Shown: positions 8,125-16,645 of the stretch, piece by piece
How positions within the stretch are numbered: position 1 is the stretch's first letter
Layout of the letters: each line of letters opens with the position of its first letter
NCBI RefSeq assembly: GCF_014647515.1
Contig: NZ_BMPI01000032.1
Coordinates: 55,126 to 119,125 of the forward strand
Length of the DNA: 64,000 nucleotides
Origin: Dactylosporangium sucinum
GTDB lineage: Bacteria > Actinomycetota > Actinomycetes > Mycobacteriales > Micromonosporaceae
Direction of reading: 5' to 3'
Translations under genes and position numbers: made by a program
Notes under the pieces: generated by a model
Seen by the model: only the letters and a program-made list of their open reading frames with translations
Databases searched by the model: none
Told to the model about the DNA's origin: nothing

Positions 8125-10293
8125 TCAGCGACCCAGCGCCCGCGCCCTGCTGGGTGCCGGGAATCCCTGGACCGGCTGCCAGCGCAGGGTGGCCGCCAGC
8201 GTCTGGGCCACGGCGCTGTTGACGGCGCTGGAGACCCCGTCGCCGACGTTGTCGTTCGGGTTGTCGGCGTTCACCGCGATGGCGGCGGCCGCGAGCTGCG
8301 GCGTGAAGCCGACGAACGTCTCCGTCGAGTTGTACTCGGAGCTGCCGGTCTTGCCGGCGATCGGCCGCCCGCCCAGAATCCCGGACACGGCCTCGGCCGT
8401 GCCCCCGTCGCACCTGCCGTACGCCGATCCCTTGCCGACCGGGCAGCGCGCGGCGTCGGTCGCGGCCGCCGCCACGTCCGGGTCGAGCTCCTGCCGGCAC
8501 TTCGGGGCCGCGGCGCTCACCGCCTTGCCGTCCGCGTCGGTGATCGAGATGACGGGCAGCGGCTGGCAGTACAGGCCGCCCGCGGCGACCGCGGCGTAGG
8601 CGTTGGCCAGATCGAGCGGGGTGGTCGAGGCGTTGCCGAGGGTGAACGAGCCCCAGTCGTCCACCCTCGCCACCATCGCCTGGTCACCGGACGCCCGGAA
8701 CTGGATGCCGAGCCGCTTCGCCATGTCCACGACCCGGCGGACACCGATCTGCTCCTCGAGCCAGACGAAGTAGGTGTTGACCGAGCGGCCGAACGCGTTC
8801 CACATCGAGCGGTTGCCGTTCATCCAGCTCGGGCTGGCGTTCGCCGGGCACCACCGGCCGCCGCAGCTGCCCGCGCCGCTGCCGGGCCAGTGGGTCACCA
8901 GGCGCCCCGGCGCGTTGAACGACGTGCTCAGCGGCTTGCCCGCCTCGAGCGCGGCGAGCATGGTGAACATCTTGAACGTCGACCCCGCCTGGTAGCCACC
9001 GACGCCGCCACCGCCGCCGACGAGCTGGTTCACCGTGTTCGGATAGCTCGGATGCTCCGGCGGGTTGGGGTCCAGGCTGAAGTGCCGGTTGACCGCCATC
9101 GCGAGGACCCGGCCGCTGCCGGGGGTGACGACGGCCAGCGGCAGCGATCGGGCGTTGCCGTAGCCGTAGACCCCCAGCGACTGGGCGAGCGCGGTCGCCT
9201 GCACGCCGGGGTCGAGCGACGTGACGATCGTGTAGCCTCCGGTCCGCAGTTCGTCGTCGCGTTCGTACGGGGTGGTCCCGAACTCGGGCTGGTTGTTCCA
9301 CCACTGCCGGAAGTAGTCGCAGAAGAAGCCCCAGTCGGTGTGCTGCGGCGGGACGGCCACGCAGTTGTTGGGCGGCTGGGTCTGCTTGATCGTCAGCGGC
9401 TGGGCGCGCGCGGCGGCCGCCTCGCCGGTCGTGATCTTGCCCATCTTGACCATCGAGTCGAGCGTGTAGCCGCGCCGCAGCAGCGCGGCGGCCCGGTCGC
9501 CGGTGGCCGGGTTGTCGGCGTCCGGTGACTGCAGCAGCCCGGCGATGAGGGCCGCCTCGGGCAGGGTGAGCTCGGCGGGGGTCTTGCTGAAGTAGGTCTG
9601 GCTGGCGGCGTAGATGCCGTAGGCTCCGGCGCCGAAGTAGGCGATGTTCAGGTACCGGTTGAGGATCTCCGGTTTGCTCAGGTGCTTCTCCAGCTCGACC
9701 GCGTACCGCATCTCGCGCAGCTTGCGCGCCGGGGTGTCGACGCCGGCGTCGACGCGCTGCTGCGGGGTCAGGCTCGGATCGTTCTTGAGCGCGTTGCGGA
9801 CGTACTGCATCGTCAGCGTCGAGGCGCCCTGCTGGCTGCGGCCCCTGCTGTTGGACACCAGCGCGCGCAGGACGCTGCGGCTGTCGACGCCGCGGTGCTC
9901 GTAGAACCGGATGTCCTCGGCCGCGACGACGGCCTGCAGCATCACCGGCGCGATCTGCGTCAACGGCACGTCCCGCCGGTTCTCGTCGTAGAACGTGGTG
10001 ATGAGCGTCTTGCCGTCGTTGGCGTAGACGTAGCTGATCTGCGGCGCCCGGGGCGTGCCCAGCTCCTTCGGCAGCGCCTCCCAGACGGCGACGCCGGTGC
10101 GCACCGCGGAGCCGCCGAGCAGGCCGAGCGGGAGCACGGCGGCGGTCACCGCCACGCTCGCGAGGAGGCTGCACAGCACGAACCTGCCCAGGCGGCGCAG
10201 CAGGGTCGGTCGTTTCGGCGGCCGTGCCGCGCCCGCGGGATCGCCGCGCCTGGCGTGACGGGCGGTGCCGTTTCGGGCGCGGAACAAACGCAT
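8125..10293 (-). CDS. Bifunctional class A penicillin-binding protein
   Basis: 722 residues from ATG 10293, chosen for the GGGAG 6 bp upstream; an earlier in-frame start lacks one. A basic cytoplasmic tail and one membrane anchor (about 38-61) precede a family 51 glycosyltransferase domain with EDIRFYEHRGVD (Glu126 is the likely catalytic residue) and GASTLTMQYVRN. The transpeptidase domain has SxxK at S438-K441 (GSTFKM), SxN at S504-N506 and KTG at K648. All key motifs are intact, so it should polymerise lipid II and cross-link peptides at the cell surface. With the L,D-transpeptidase at 3.8 kb it completes a wall-assembly cluster. Confidence 0.95.
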   Translation of the reverse strand: MRLFRARNGTARHARRGDPAGAARPPKRPTLLRRLGRFVLCSLLASVAVTAAVLPLGLLGGSAVRTGVAVWEALPKELGTPRAPQISYVYANDGKTLITTFYDENRRDVPLTQIAPVMLQAVVAAEDIRFYEHRGVDSRSVLRALVSNSRGRSQQGASTLTMQYVRNALKNDPSLTPQQRVDAGVDTPARKLREMRYAVELEKHLSKPEILNRYLNIAYFGAGAYGIYAASQTYFSKTPAELTLPEAALIAGLLQSPDADNPATGDRAAALLRRGYTLDSMVKMGKITTGEAAAARAQPLTIKQTQPPNNCVAVPPQHTDWGFFCDYFRQWWNNQPEFGTTPYERDDELRTGGYTIVTSLDPGVQATALAQSLGVYGYGNARSLPLAVVTPGSGRVLAMAVNRHFSLDPNPPEHPSYPNTVNQLVGGGGGVGGYQAGSTFKMFTMLAALEAGKPLSTSFNAPGRLVTHWPGSGAGSCGGRWCPANASPSWMNGNRSMWNAFGRSVNTYFVWLEEQIGVRRVVDMAKRLGIQFRASGDQAMVARVDDWGSFTLGNASTTPLDLANAYAAVAAGGLYCQPLPVISITDADGKAVSAAAPKCRQELDPDVAAAATDAARCPVGKGSAYGRCDGGTAEAVSGILGGRPIAGKTGSSEYNSTETFVGFTPQLAAAAIAVNADNPNDNVGDGVSSAVNSAVAQTLAATLRWQPVQGFPAPSRARALGR

Positions 10294-10581
10294 CGTGCTC
10301 TCCCACCGGTGCAAAGAGTTGGCTGCCGCCGGCATCCGTACGGCCTGGCGGCGGACGCGCGGCTACCCCCGAGGAATGAGTTGCAAACGGTGCGGCCGCC
10401 GCCGCGGGGCCGGATCACCCGCGGGCCATCTCACCCCGGGCCGAGGGGGTACTCCGTCTTCGGGAGCAATCGGGCGAGGGCCGGGCAATCGGGCATCCCC
10501 GGCGCCGGGTGCTGTTTCGCTGGATGGCGTGGCGCATCACGGCCGCCCGCGGCCACCACGATGACGAAAGGGAACGATGCC

Positions 10582-12525
10582 ATGTGTGGCTTCCTCGTCC
10601 ACGTCAGCGACAGCCTGATCTCCCCCGACACGCTCGAGCGGATGGAGCGGCAGCTCGGCCTGCTGCACCACCGCGGCCCCGACGACACCGCCGTCGAGCA
10701 ACTCGGTGACGGCGTGGTGGCCGGTTTCAAGCGGTTGTCCATCATCGATCGCGGTGGCAGCCGGCAGCCGCTGCGGTACCCGCCGGAAGGTCCGGAGGCC
10801 GGCCGCTGGGGCCTGGTCTTCAACGGCGAGATCTACAACTTCGAGGCGCTGCGCGAGGAGCTGATCCGCGACCACGGCGCCACCTTCGCCACCGCCGGCG
10901 ACAGCGAGGTCGTCGCGGCCGCGTTCCACCACTGGGGACAGTCGGCCCTCGGCCGGCTGCGGGGCATGTTCGCGTTCGTCCTGTGGGACGACGCGAACGA
11001 GACGGTGTACGCCGCGCGGGACCCGTTCGGGATCAAGCCGCTGTACTACCTGGCGGCGCCGGGCGAGCTGTGGCTGTCGAGCGAGAAGCCGCCGCTGCTG
11101 GAGGTCGCGGGCGACGAGGTCGACGGCACCGCGCTGTCGCTCTACCTGACGATGCAGTACGTTCCCGAGCCCTACACGATGCACCGGGACATCGCCCGGC
11201 TGCCCGGCGGCGGGATGCTGACCCGGGCGCTCGGCCGCGCTCCGCTGGTGCACCGGTACACCCGGGTCACGTTCCGGCCGGACCCGACCGCCGACGACGA
11301 CGCGATCGTGGACGAGCTGCGCGCGGCGCTGCGCGACAGCGTCCGGGCCCACCTGCGCGCGGACGTCCCCGTCGGCGCGTTCCTGTCCAGCGGCATCGAC
11401 TCGACCGGCATCGTCGCCCTGGCGGCCGAGGTCGATCCACAGATCCGGGCCTTCACCGTCGGCTTCGACACGCCCGGCGCCACGTCCGAGATCGAGGTGG
11501 CCGAGGAGACGGCGCGCCACCTCGACGTCGACCTGGTGCCCACGGTCGTCACGGCGGAGGACGTGCTCGACGCGCTGCCCCGCATCGTGTGGCACCTGGG
11601 CGACCCGGTCGCCGACCCGTCGATCGTGCCGCTGTACTGCCTGGCGCGGACCGCGGCGAGGCACGTCACCGTCGTGCTGTCCGGCGAGGGGGCCGACGAG
11701 CTGGCCGGCGGCTACACCATCTATCGCGAGCCGCGCTCCCTGGCGCCGGTGAGCCGGCTCGCCGAGCCGCTCCAGCGCGGCCTGCGCGCGGTGGCCCGGA
11801 TACTCCCCGACGGCGTGCGGGGCAAGAGCTACCTGGAGCGCGCCACCACGCCGATCCAGACCCGGTACTTCGGCAACGCCAGGGTGATCAGCAACGAGGA
11901 GAAGGCCCGGATTCTCGGGGCCAAGCCGGTGATCGGGCACGCACACGTCACGTGGCCGCTGTACGCCGAGGCGGTCCACCTCGACGACGCCACGACGATG
12001 CAGTACATCGACGTCAACACCTGGCTGCCCGGCGACATCCTGACCAAGGCGGACCGGATCTCGATGGCGCACTCGCTGGAGCTGCGCGTGCCGTACCTGG
12101 ACCGGGTCGTCTTCGACGTCATGTCCCGGCTGCCGGCCCGGTTGAAGGTGCCGCCGTACAGCCGGACGACCAAGTACGCGCTGCGCAGGGCGCTGCGGGG
12201 CATCGTGCCGGACTTCGTCGTCGACCGGCCGAAGCTCGGCTTCCCGACCCCGGCCGCCCGCTGGCTGCGCACGGACCTCGCCGAGTGGGCCCACCACCTG
12301 CTGTCGACGTCGGGCGCCAAGCAGCTGATCGACCTGGACTACGCCCACTCGCTGCTGAACGAGCACGAGCGCGGCGACGCCGACCACGGCCGGAAGCTGT
12401 GGATCCTGCTGTCGTTCTGCCTGTGGCACGGCATCTTCGTCGACGGTTCGATCGCACCGCCGCTGCCCGAGCGTCCGAACCGCCCGGACCGCCCGGCGGC
12501 GGCCGCCGGGCCGGCGCGGCCGTGA
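10582..12525 (+). CDS. asnB: Asparagine synthetase, glutamine-hydrolysing
   Basis: 647 residues. The start was set so that Cys follows Met directly (MCGFLV), since Cys2 is the N-terminal nucleophile of the glutaminase domain; GGGA lies just upstream. The first ~200 residues carry class II amidotransferase signatures (LLHHRGPDD, NGEIYNFEALREEL, GDSEVVAAAF). The synthetase half has the ATP-pyrophosphatase P-loop FLSSGIDSTG and VLSGEGADELAGGY. It converts aspartate to asparagine with ATP and glutamine, or forms another amide. A 288-bp leader separates it from the divergent PBP gene. Primary versus specialised metabolism cannot be told apart from sequence. Confidence 0.93.
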   Translation: MCGFLVHVSDSLISPDTLERMERQLGLLHHRGPDDTAVEQLGDGVVAGFKRLSIIDRGGSRQPLRYPPEGPEAGRWGLVFNGEIYNFEALREELIRDHGATFATAGDSEVVAAAFHHWGQSALGRLRGMFAFVLWDDANETVYAARDPFGIKPLYYLAAPGELWLSSEKPPLLEVAGDEVDGTALSLYLTMQYVPEPYTMHRDIARLPGGGMLTRALGRAPLVHRYTRVTFRPDPTADDDAIVDELRAALRDSVRAHLRADVPVGAFLSSGIDSTGIVALAAEVDPQIRAFTVGFDTPGATSEIEVAEETARHLDVDLVPTVVTAEDVLDALPRIVWHLGDPVADPSIVPLYCLARTAARHVTVVLSGEGADELAGGYTIYREPRSLAPVSRLAEPLQRGLRAVARILPDGVRGKSYLERATTPIQTRYFGNARVISNEEKARILGAKPVIGHAHVTWPLYAEAVHLDDATTMQYIDVNTWLPGDILTKADRISMAHSLELRVPYLDRVVFDVMSRLPARLKVPPYSRTTKYALRRALRGIVPDFVVDRPKLGFPTPAARWLRTDLAEWAHHLLSTSGAKQLIDLDYAHSLLNEHERGDADHGRKLWILLSFCLWHGIFVDGSIAPPLPERPNRPDRPAAAAGPARP

Positions 12526-12550
12526 CCGCGAGCCACGCCGGCGCCGGTGG

Positions 12551-13222
12551 TCAGCCCCGCCACGCGTATCGGTGCTCCGGCCGGCCTGCCCCGCCGTAGC
12601 GCAGCCGCACCTCGGCCTTCCCCGTCTGGACGAGGTGTTCGAGGTAGCGCCGGGTGCTCACGCGGGACAGGCCGGCCCGCTCGGCGCACTCGGCGGCGGA
12701 CAGGTCGGTCCCGCTGTCGCGCAGCACGGCGACGACCAGCTCCGCGGTGGCCGGGGCGAGGCCCTTCGGCATGCCCGCGTCGCTCGGGTGCAGGGTGGCG
12801 AAGAGCCGGTCGACGTCGGCCTGCCCGGCCCGGCGGACCTCGGTCAGCCGGTGTACCGCGTCGGCGTACCGCTCCAGCCGCTCGCGCAGCGTCTCGAAGC
12901 TGAAGGGTTTGATGATGTAGTGCACGACGCCGCTGCGCAGCGCGCCCCGGATGGTCTCGACGTCCTGCGCCGCGGTGATCGCCAGCACGTCGACCGGGTT
13001 GCCGTCCTGGCGCAGCCGGCGCAGCACGTCCAGCCCGGAGATGTCGGGCAGGTAGATGTCGAGCAGCACCAGGTCCGGGTGCAGCTGGGCCACGGCGTCC
13101 AGCGCGGCGGCGCCGGTGTGCGCGGCCCCCACGACGGTGAAGCCCGGCACCCGCTGGACGAATCCCTGATGGATCCGCGCCACCATGAAGTCGTCGTCGA
13201 CGACGAGCACCCGCGGCATCAT
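12551..13222 (-). CDS. CitB/DcuR-family response regulator
   Basis: 223 residues. The receiver domain has D10/D11, the phospho-acceptor D55 (VLLDIYLPD), a threonine near residue 83 and K105 (IIKPF). A C-terminal winged/helix-turn-helix domain follows (AAECAERAGLSRVSTRRYLEHL), the layout of the CitB/DcuR/MalR group that responds to C4- and C6-carboxylates. ATG 13222 overlaps the kinase TGA (ATGA), so the pair is coupled. It probably activates the divergent TctC receptor gene at 14875 and perhaps tctA at the window start. Confidence 0.9.
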   Translation of the reverse strand: MMPRVLVVDDDFMVARIHQGFVQRVPGFTVVGAAHTGAAALDAVAQLHPDLVLLDIYLPDISGLDVLRRLRQDGNPVDVLAITAAQDVETIRGALRSGVVHYIIKPFSFETLRERLERYADAVHRLTEVRRAGQADVDRLFATLHPSDAGMPKGLAPATAELVVAVLRDSGTDLSAAECAERAGLSRVSTRRYLEHLVQTGKAEVRLRYGGAGRPEHRYAWRG

Positions 13223-14778
13223 GCCGCCGATCCGGCGCCGACGGGCAGCCGCGCGGTGAACGCCGACCCGTCGACGGTGATCTGGCCGCCGCGGGCGGTG
13301 CACACCCGGCTGATCAGCGCGAGCCCGAGGCCGCGGTGCCCGTCCGCGGCCTTGGTGGTGAACCCCCGGCCGAAGACCTGCTCGGCGTGCTCGCTGGCCA
13401 CCCCGGCGCCGGAGTCGGTGACCCTGACCTCGATCGCGTCGCCGAGGTCCCGCACCGACACGCTGACCCATCCGCCGGACTGCGCGGCGTCGACGGCGTT
13501 GTCGACGAGGTTGCCGGTCACCGTGACCAGGTCGGCGGACAGCTGGGCGTCCATGGTCCGGCCGAGGGCGGTGTCGTCGGCGATGCGCAGCTGCACGTGC
13601 TGCTCGGACGCGACGCTCGCCTTCGCGATGAGCAGCGCGGCGAGGGCCGGGTCGGCGATGCGCGACTGCACCTCGTGGTTGAGCGCGTCCTGGTGCTGGC
13701 CGGCCTGGAGGATGAACGTGACCGCGTCGTCGTACTGGCCCAGCTGCACCAGCCCGGAGATGGTGTGCAGCCGGTTGGTGAACTCGTGCGCCTGCGCGCG
13801 CAGGGTGTCGGTCGTGTGGCGGCTCAGGTCCAGTTCGCGCTCCAGCGACGTGAGCTCGGTGCGGTCGCGCAGCGTGGTCACCGAGCCGACCGGCCGGCCG
13901 CGGACGAGCACCGGCATCCGATTGAGTACCAGCACCCGGGACTCGTGCACCACGACGTGGTCGGGTTCGTCGGACCCGACCGTCAGCAGCGTCAGCAGCT
14001 CCTCGGGCATCCCCAGCGACCGCAGCGGGACGCCGGTGACGTCGCCGGACAGGCCGAGCAGCCGCCGTGCCTCGTCGTTGGCGAGGGTGACCCGCCCGGC
14101 GGCGTCGACGCCGATGAGGCCCTCCTTGATGCCGTGCAGCATGGCTTCGCGGTGCTCGACCAGCCCGGAGATCTCGGCCGGTTCGAGCCCCAGGGTCTGC
14201 CGCTTGATCCGCCGCGACAGCAGCGTGGACCCGGCGATGCCCAGGAGCGAGCCGAGCAGCAGGTAGGTCAGCAGGTCCGGGGTCGCGGTCGCCAGCAGCT
14301 CGGGCAGCGACGGGTACGTCTTGCCGACCACGACGAGGCCGAGCACCCGCCCGTCCCGGGGGTCGAGCACGGGCGCGTGGGCCTCCAGCACCGGGCTGTC
14401 GTGCTCCACGACGCCGAGCCAGGCCCGGCCGGTCGCCGCATTGCTGGCGCCGAGCACCGCCGGCTGGCCCCGGCGCGGGCCGGTGAGCAGCGCCCCGTGG
14501 GCGTCGACGAACTCCACGTAGGTCGAGCCGGAGACGCTGCGGGCGGTCTCGGCGCTGGCCGCCAGCGAGTCGTACCAGATCGTCGCGCCCATGCCGGCCC
14601 GGACGAGGTCGGTGGCGGCCAGGTTCTCGGCCGTCGAGCGCAGCTTGGCGCCCTGGTCGCGGCGGAACGCGGCGCCGGCCTCGGCCATCGACACCGCCGC
14701 GACCGCGCCGACGACGAGCAGCACGATGCCGAGCTGGAGCACGAGGAACTGCCGGGCGAGGGAAAACTGCCAGCGCAC
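13219..14778 (-). CDS. CitA/DcuS-family sensor histidine kinase
   Basis: 519 residues from GTG 14778, preceded by AAGGAGGAGG. Two membrane segments (about 11-31 and 165-188) enclose an extracytoplasmic PAS-like sensor of ~130 residues. A cytoplasmic PAS (about 205-310), the dimerisation helix with phospho-accepting H331 in HEFTNRLH, and an ATPase domain (NLVDNAVDAA, DSGAGV, GRGFTTK, GLGLAL) follow. This is the classic CitA/DcuS layout, sensing carboxylates outside the cell. It is divergent from a TctC receptor gene, which supports tricarboxylate or related acid sensing. Confidence 0.92.
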   Translation of the reverse strand: MRWQFSLARQFLVLQLGIVLLVVGAVAAVSMAEAGAAFRRDQGAKLRSTAENLAATDLVRAGMGATIWYDSLAASAETARSVSGSTYVEFVDAHGALLTGPRRGQPAVLGASNAATGRAWLGVVEHDSPVLEAHAPVLDPRDGRVLGLVVVGKTYPSLPELLATATPDLLTYLLLGSLLGIAGSTLLSRRIKRQTLGLEPAEISGLVEHREAMLHGIKEGLIGVDAAGRVTLANDEARRLLGLSGDVTGVPLRSLGMPEELLTLLTVGSDEPDHVVVHESRVLVLNRMPVLVRGRPVGSVTTLRDRTELTSLERELDLSRHTTDTLRAQAHEFTNRLHTISGLVQLGQYDDAVTFILQAGQHQDALNHEVQSRIADPALAALLIAKASVASEQHVQLRIADDTALGRTMDAQLSADLVTVTGNLVDNAVDAAQSGGWVSVSVRDLGDAIEVRVTDSGAGVASEHAEQVFGRGFTTKAADGHRGLGLALISRVCTARGGQITVDGSAFTARLPVGAGSAA

Positions 14779-14862
14779 CTGCCTCCTCCTTGCCTCGACG
14801 CCGCCGGGGTGGGTGCGTGTCTGGCCGTACGGTACTCGCCGGGCGCGCAACGGCAAGGCGCC

Positions 14863-14875
14863 TATTGTGGGCGGA
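14863..14875 (+). promoter_or_regulatory. -10 element and leaderless start of tctC
   Basis: TATTGT (14863-14868) ends 6 nt before the ATG (14875), so transcription would start at or next to the initiation codon. There is no ribosome-binding sequence and no good -35, consistent with activation by the divergent CitB-type regulator. Confidence 0.55.
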
Positions 14876-15831
14876 TGGATCGCCGGTCGCTGCTCACCGC
14901 GCCGCTGGCCGTGCTGCTGGCCGGCGGCTGCGCGGCGCGCGACGACCCCGAGCTGCGGCTGATGGTGCCCAACGCGCCGGGCAGCGGCTACGACATCACG
15001 GCCCGCACCGTGGCGACGGCCATGGACGTCGCCGCGGTCAGCCGCGGCGTCGAGGTGTTCAACCTGCCCGGTGCGGGCGGCATGGTCGGGCTGCGCCGCC
15101 TGGTGTACGAGCGCGGCAACGGGTCCCTGCTGATGCTCATGGGCCTCGGCATCGTCGGTGCCCAGCACACCACGCCGATCTCGGTCACGCTCGGTGACGT
15201 CACGCCGGTCGCCCGGCTGATCGAGGAGCCGGAGGTCGTGGTCGTCACCCGCGACTCGCCGCTGCGCGACCTGGACGCGCTGGTGCGGGCCTGGCGCGCC
15301 GACCCGGGCGGGCTGGCCGTCGGGGGCGGCTCCTCCCCCGGCGGACCCGACCATCTCGCGGCGATGCTCATGGCGAAGGCCGCCGGGATCGCGCCGCCGA
15401 CGGTGCGCTACGCCCAGCACGACGGCGGCGGGGTCCTGCTCGCCGCGGTGCTCTCCGCGCGGGTCGCGGTCGGGGTGTCCAGCCTCGGTGAGGTCGCCGG
15501 GCAGATCGACTCCGGCCAGCTGCGGGTGCTGGCCACGACGGGGCAGCGCCGCGTCGCCGGCATCGACGCGCCGACGCTGCGCGAGACGGGCCTGGACGTG
15601 CTGTTCGCCAACTGGCGCGGGCTGGTGGCGCCGCCCGGCCTCGACGCGCCGGCGACGGCCGCCCTCGGCACGGCCGTGTCCAGGCTGCGCGGGTCGGACC
15701 CGTGGCAGCAGGCGATCGCCGGGCACCGGTGGACCGACAGCTACCTGGCCGGCGCCGACTTCGGCGAGTTCCTGCGCGAGCAGGACGCCCGGGTGACGCA
15801 GATCCTCACGGAGCTGGGCCTGGATTCCTGA
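14875..15831 (+). CDS. tctC: TctC/Bug-family extracytoplasmic solute receptor
   Basis: 318 residues. An N-terminal MDRRSLL-hydrophobic-LAGGC19 segment looks like an exported, possibly lipidated (and possibly Tat-type) signal. The mature part shows the Bug/TctC fold markers PNAPGSGYDITARTVA near the start and NLPGAGGMVGLRRL, with VGGGSSPGGPDHL in the middle. It binds a carboxylate and hands it to a TctA/TctB membrane complex. No tctAB is adjacent; the only TctA in the window ends at 842. It is divergent from the CitAB-like genes and is probably their target. The 3' end overlaps the convergent deacetylase gene by 26 bp. Confidence 0.9.
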   Translation: MDRRSLLTAPLAVLLAGGCAARDDPELRLMVPNAPGSGYDITARTVATAMDVAAVSRGVEVFNLPGAGGMVGLRRLVYERGNGSLLMLMGLGIVGAQHTTPISVTLGDVTPVARLIEEPEVVVVTRDSPLRDLDALVRAWRADPGGLAVGGGSSPGGPDHLAAMLMAKAAGIAPPTVRYAQHDGGGVLLAAVLSARVAVGVSSLGEVAGQIDSGQLRVLATTGQRRVAGIDAPTLRETGLDVLFANWRGLVAPPGLDAPATAALGTAVSRLRGSDPWQQAIAGHRWTDSYLAGADFGEFLREQDARVTQILTELGLDS

Positions 15832-16645
15832 GCGCCGCCCGGCGGAGGCTGGCGAACACGTCGTCGTCGAGGGCACCGCCGGGCCGGCGGCCCGCCTCGA
15901 CGAACCACTCGCGGCCGGCGACGGCGGCGAACAGCGGGCCGGGCAGGCGGCTGAGCACGGCGAGGGTGCGCGGGCCCCGGCCGCCCTCGGCCTGGCTGGC
16001 GTGGGCGCGCAACGCGGCACGTTTCTGGCCCAGGAACCGCCGCACGTCCACCGCGTGGGTCAGCTCGGCGCGGCCGGTGAAGGCGGTGGCGACCGGCCCG
16101 AGCGGCAGCGCCGGCAGCAGCCGGCCGGCGAACCGCGACAGGGCCAGCAGCGGCCGGAGCGCGCCCCGGTCCACCGTCGCCTCGAGGACCACCGGGGTGT
16201 CGGCGAGCCGGGCGGCCCGGGCGGCCACGCGGTGCACCTGGACGTGGTCGGGGTGCCCGTACCCGCCCCGGGCGTCGTAGCTGGTCAGCACGTCCGCGTG
16301 CTCCTCCCGCAGGATCGTCGCGAGCAGCGCCGCGGCCTCGTCGACCGGCGCGTCGGCGAAGCGACCCGGCCCGGGGGCGTCGCCGTGCAGGCCCGAGTCG
16401 CGGTACCCGAGCGTCTCCACCCGCGCGCAGCCGAGCGCCGCCGCGGCGGCGAGGAGCTCGCGGTGCCGCCGCCCGGCCAGTTCCTCGCCCGCCGCACCGG
16501 CCGCCAGACCGGCGCCGCCGAGCGTGGCCGTCACCAGCACCACCCGGTGCCCTTCGGCGGCGGCCCGGGCCAGGGTGCCGCCGGTGAGCAGCGCCTCGTC
16601 GTCCGGGTGGGCGTGGAAGGCGACAAGGGTGTACCGGCGGCTCAT
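15806..16645 (-). CDS. PIG-L/MshB-type N-acetyl-sugar deacetylase
   Basis: 279 residues. The zinc motif HAHPDDE (residues 11-17; H13, D15, D16) and the distal GHPDHVQVH are those of the LmbE/PIG-L family, which removes acetyl groups from N-acetylglucosaminyl lipids or thiol precursors. The start ATG overlaps the preceding glycosyltransferase stop (ATGA). Being last in an operon with a glycosyltransferase and an LPG-synthase-like flippase, it more likely deacetylates a glycolipid than acts in mycothiol synthesis. The operon starts at the TTCAG-type promoter near 18923-18955. Confidence 0.87.
   Translation of the reverse strand: MSRRYTLVAFHAHPDDEALLTGGTLARAAAEGHRVVLVTATLGGAGLAAGAAGEELAGRRHRELLAAAAALGCARVETLGYRDSGLHGDAPGPGRFADAPVDEAAALLATILREEHADVLTSYDARGGYGHPDHVQVHRVAARAARLADTPVVLEATVDRGALRPLLALSRFAGRLLPALPLGPVATAFTGRAELTHAVDVRRFLGQKRAALRAHASQAEGGRGPRTLAVLSRLPGPLFAAVAGREWFVEAGRRPGGALDDDVFASLRRAALRNPGPAP

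Noticed and set aside
9682..10581. N-terminal extension of asparagine synthetase back into the PBP gene
   Set aside because: Family proteins must begin Met-Cys; the ATG at 10582 gives this, and the extension is antisense to a PBP.
14779..16020. Upstream extension of the sensor kinase frame on the minus strand across tctC
   Set aside because: It is antisense to a well-supported receptor gene and has no membrane or domain features; GTG 14778 has a strong ribosome site.
15806..16645. Naming the PIG-L family gene mshB (mycothiol deacetylase)
   Set aside because: The motifs fit the whole family, and the operon context with a flippase-like protein and a glycosyltransferase points to a glycolipid; specific function is not supported.
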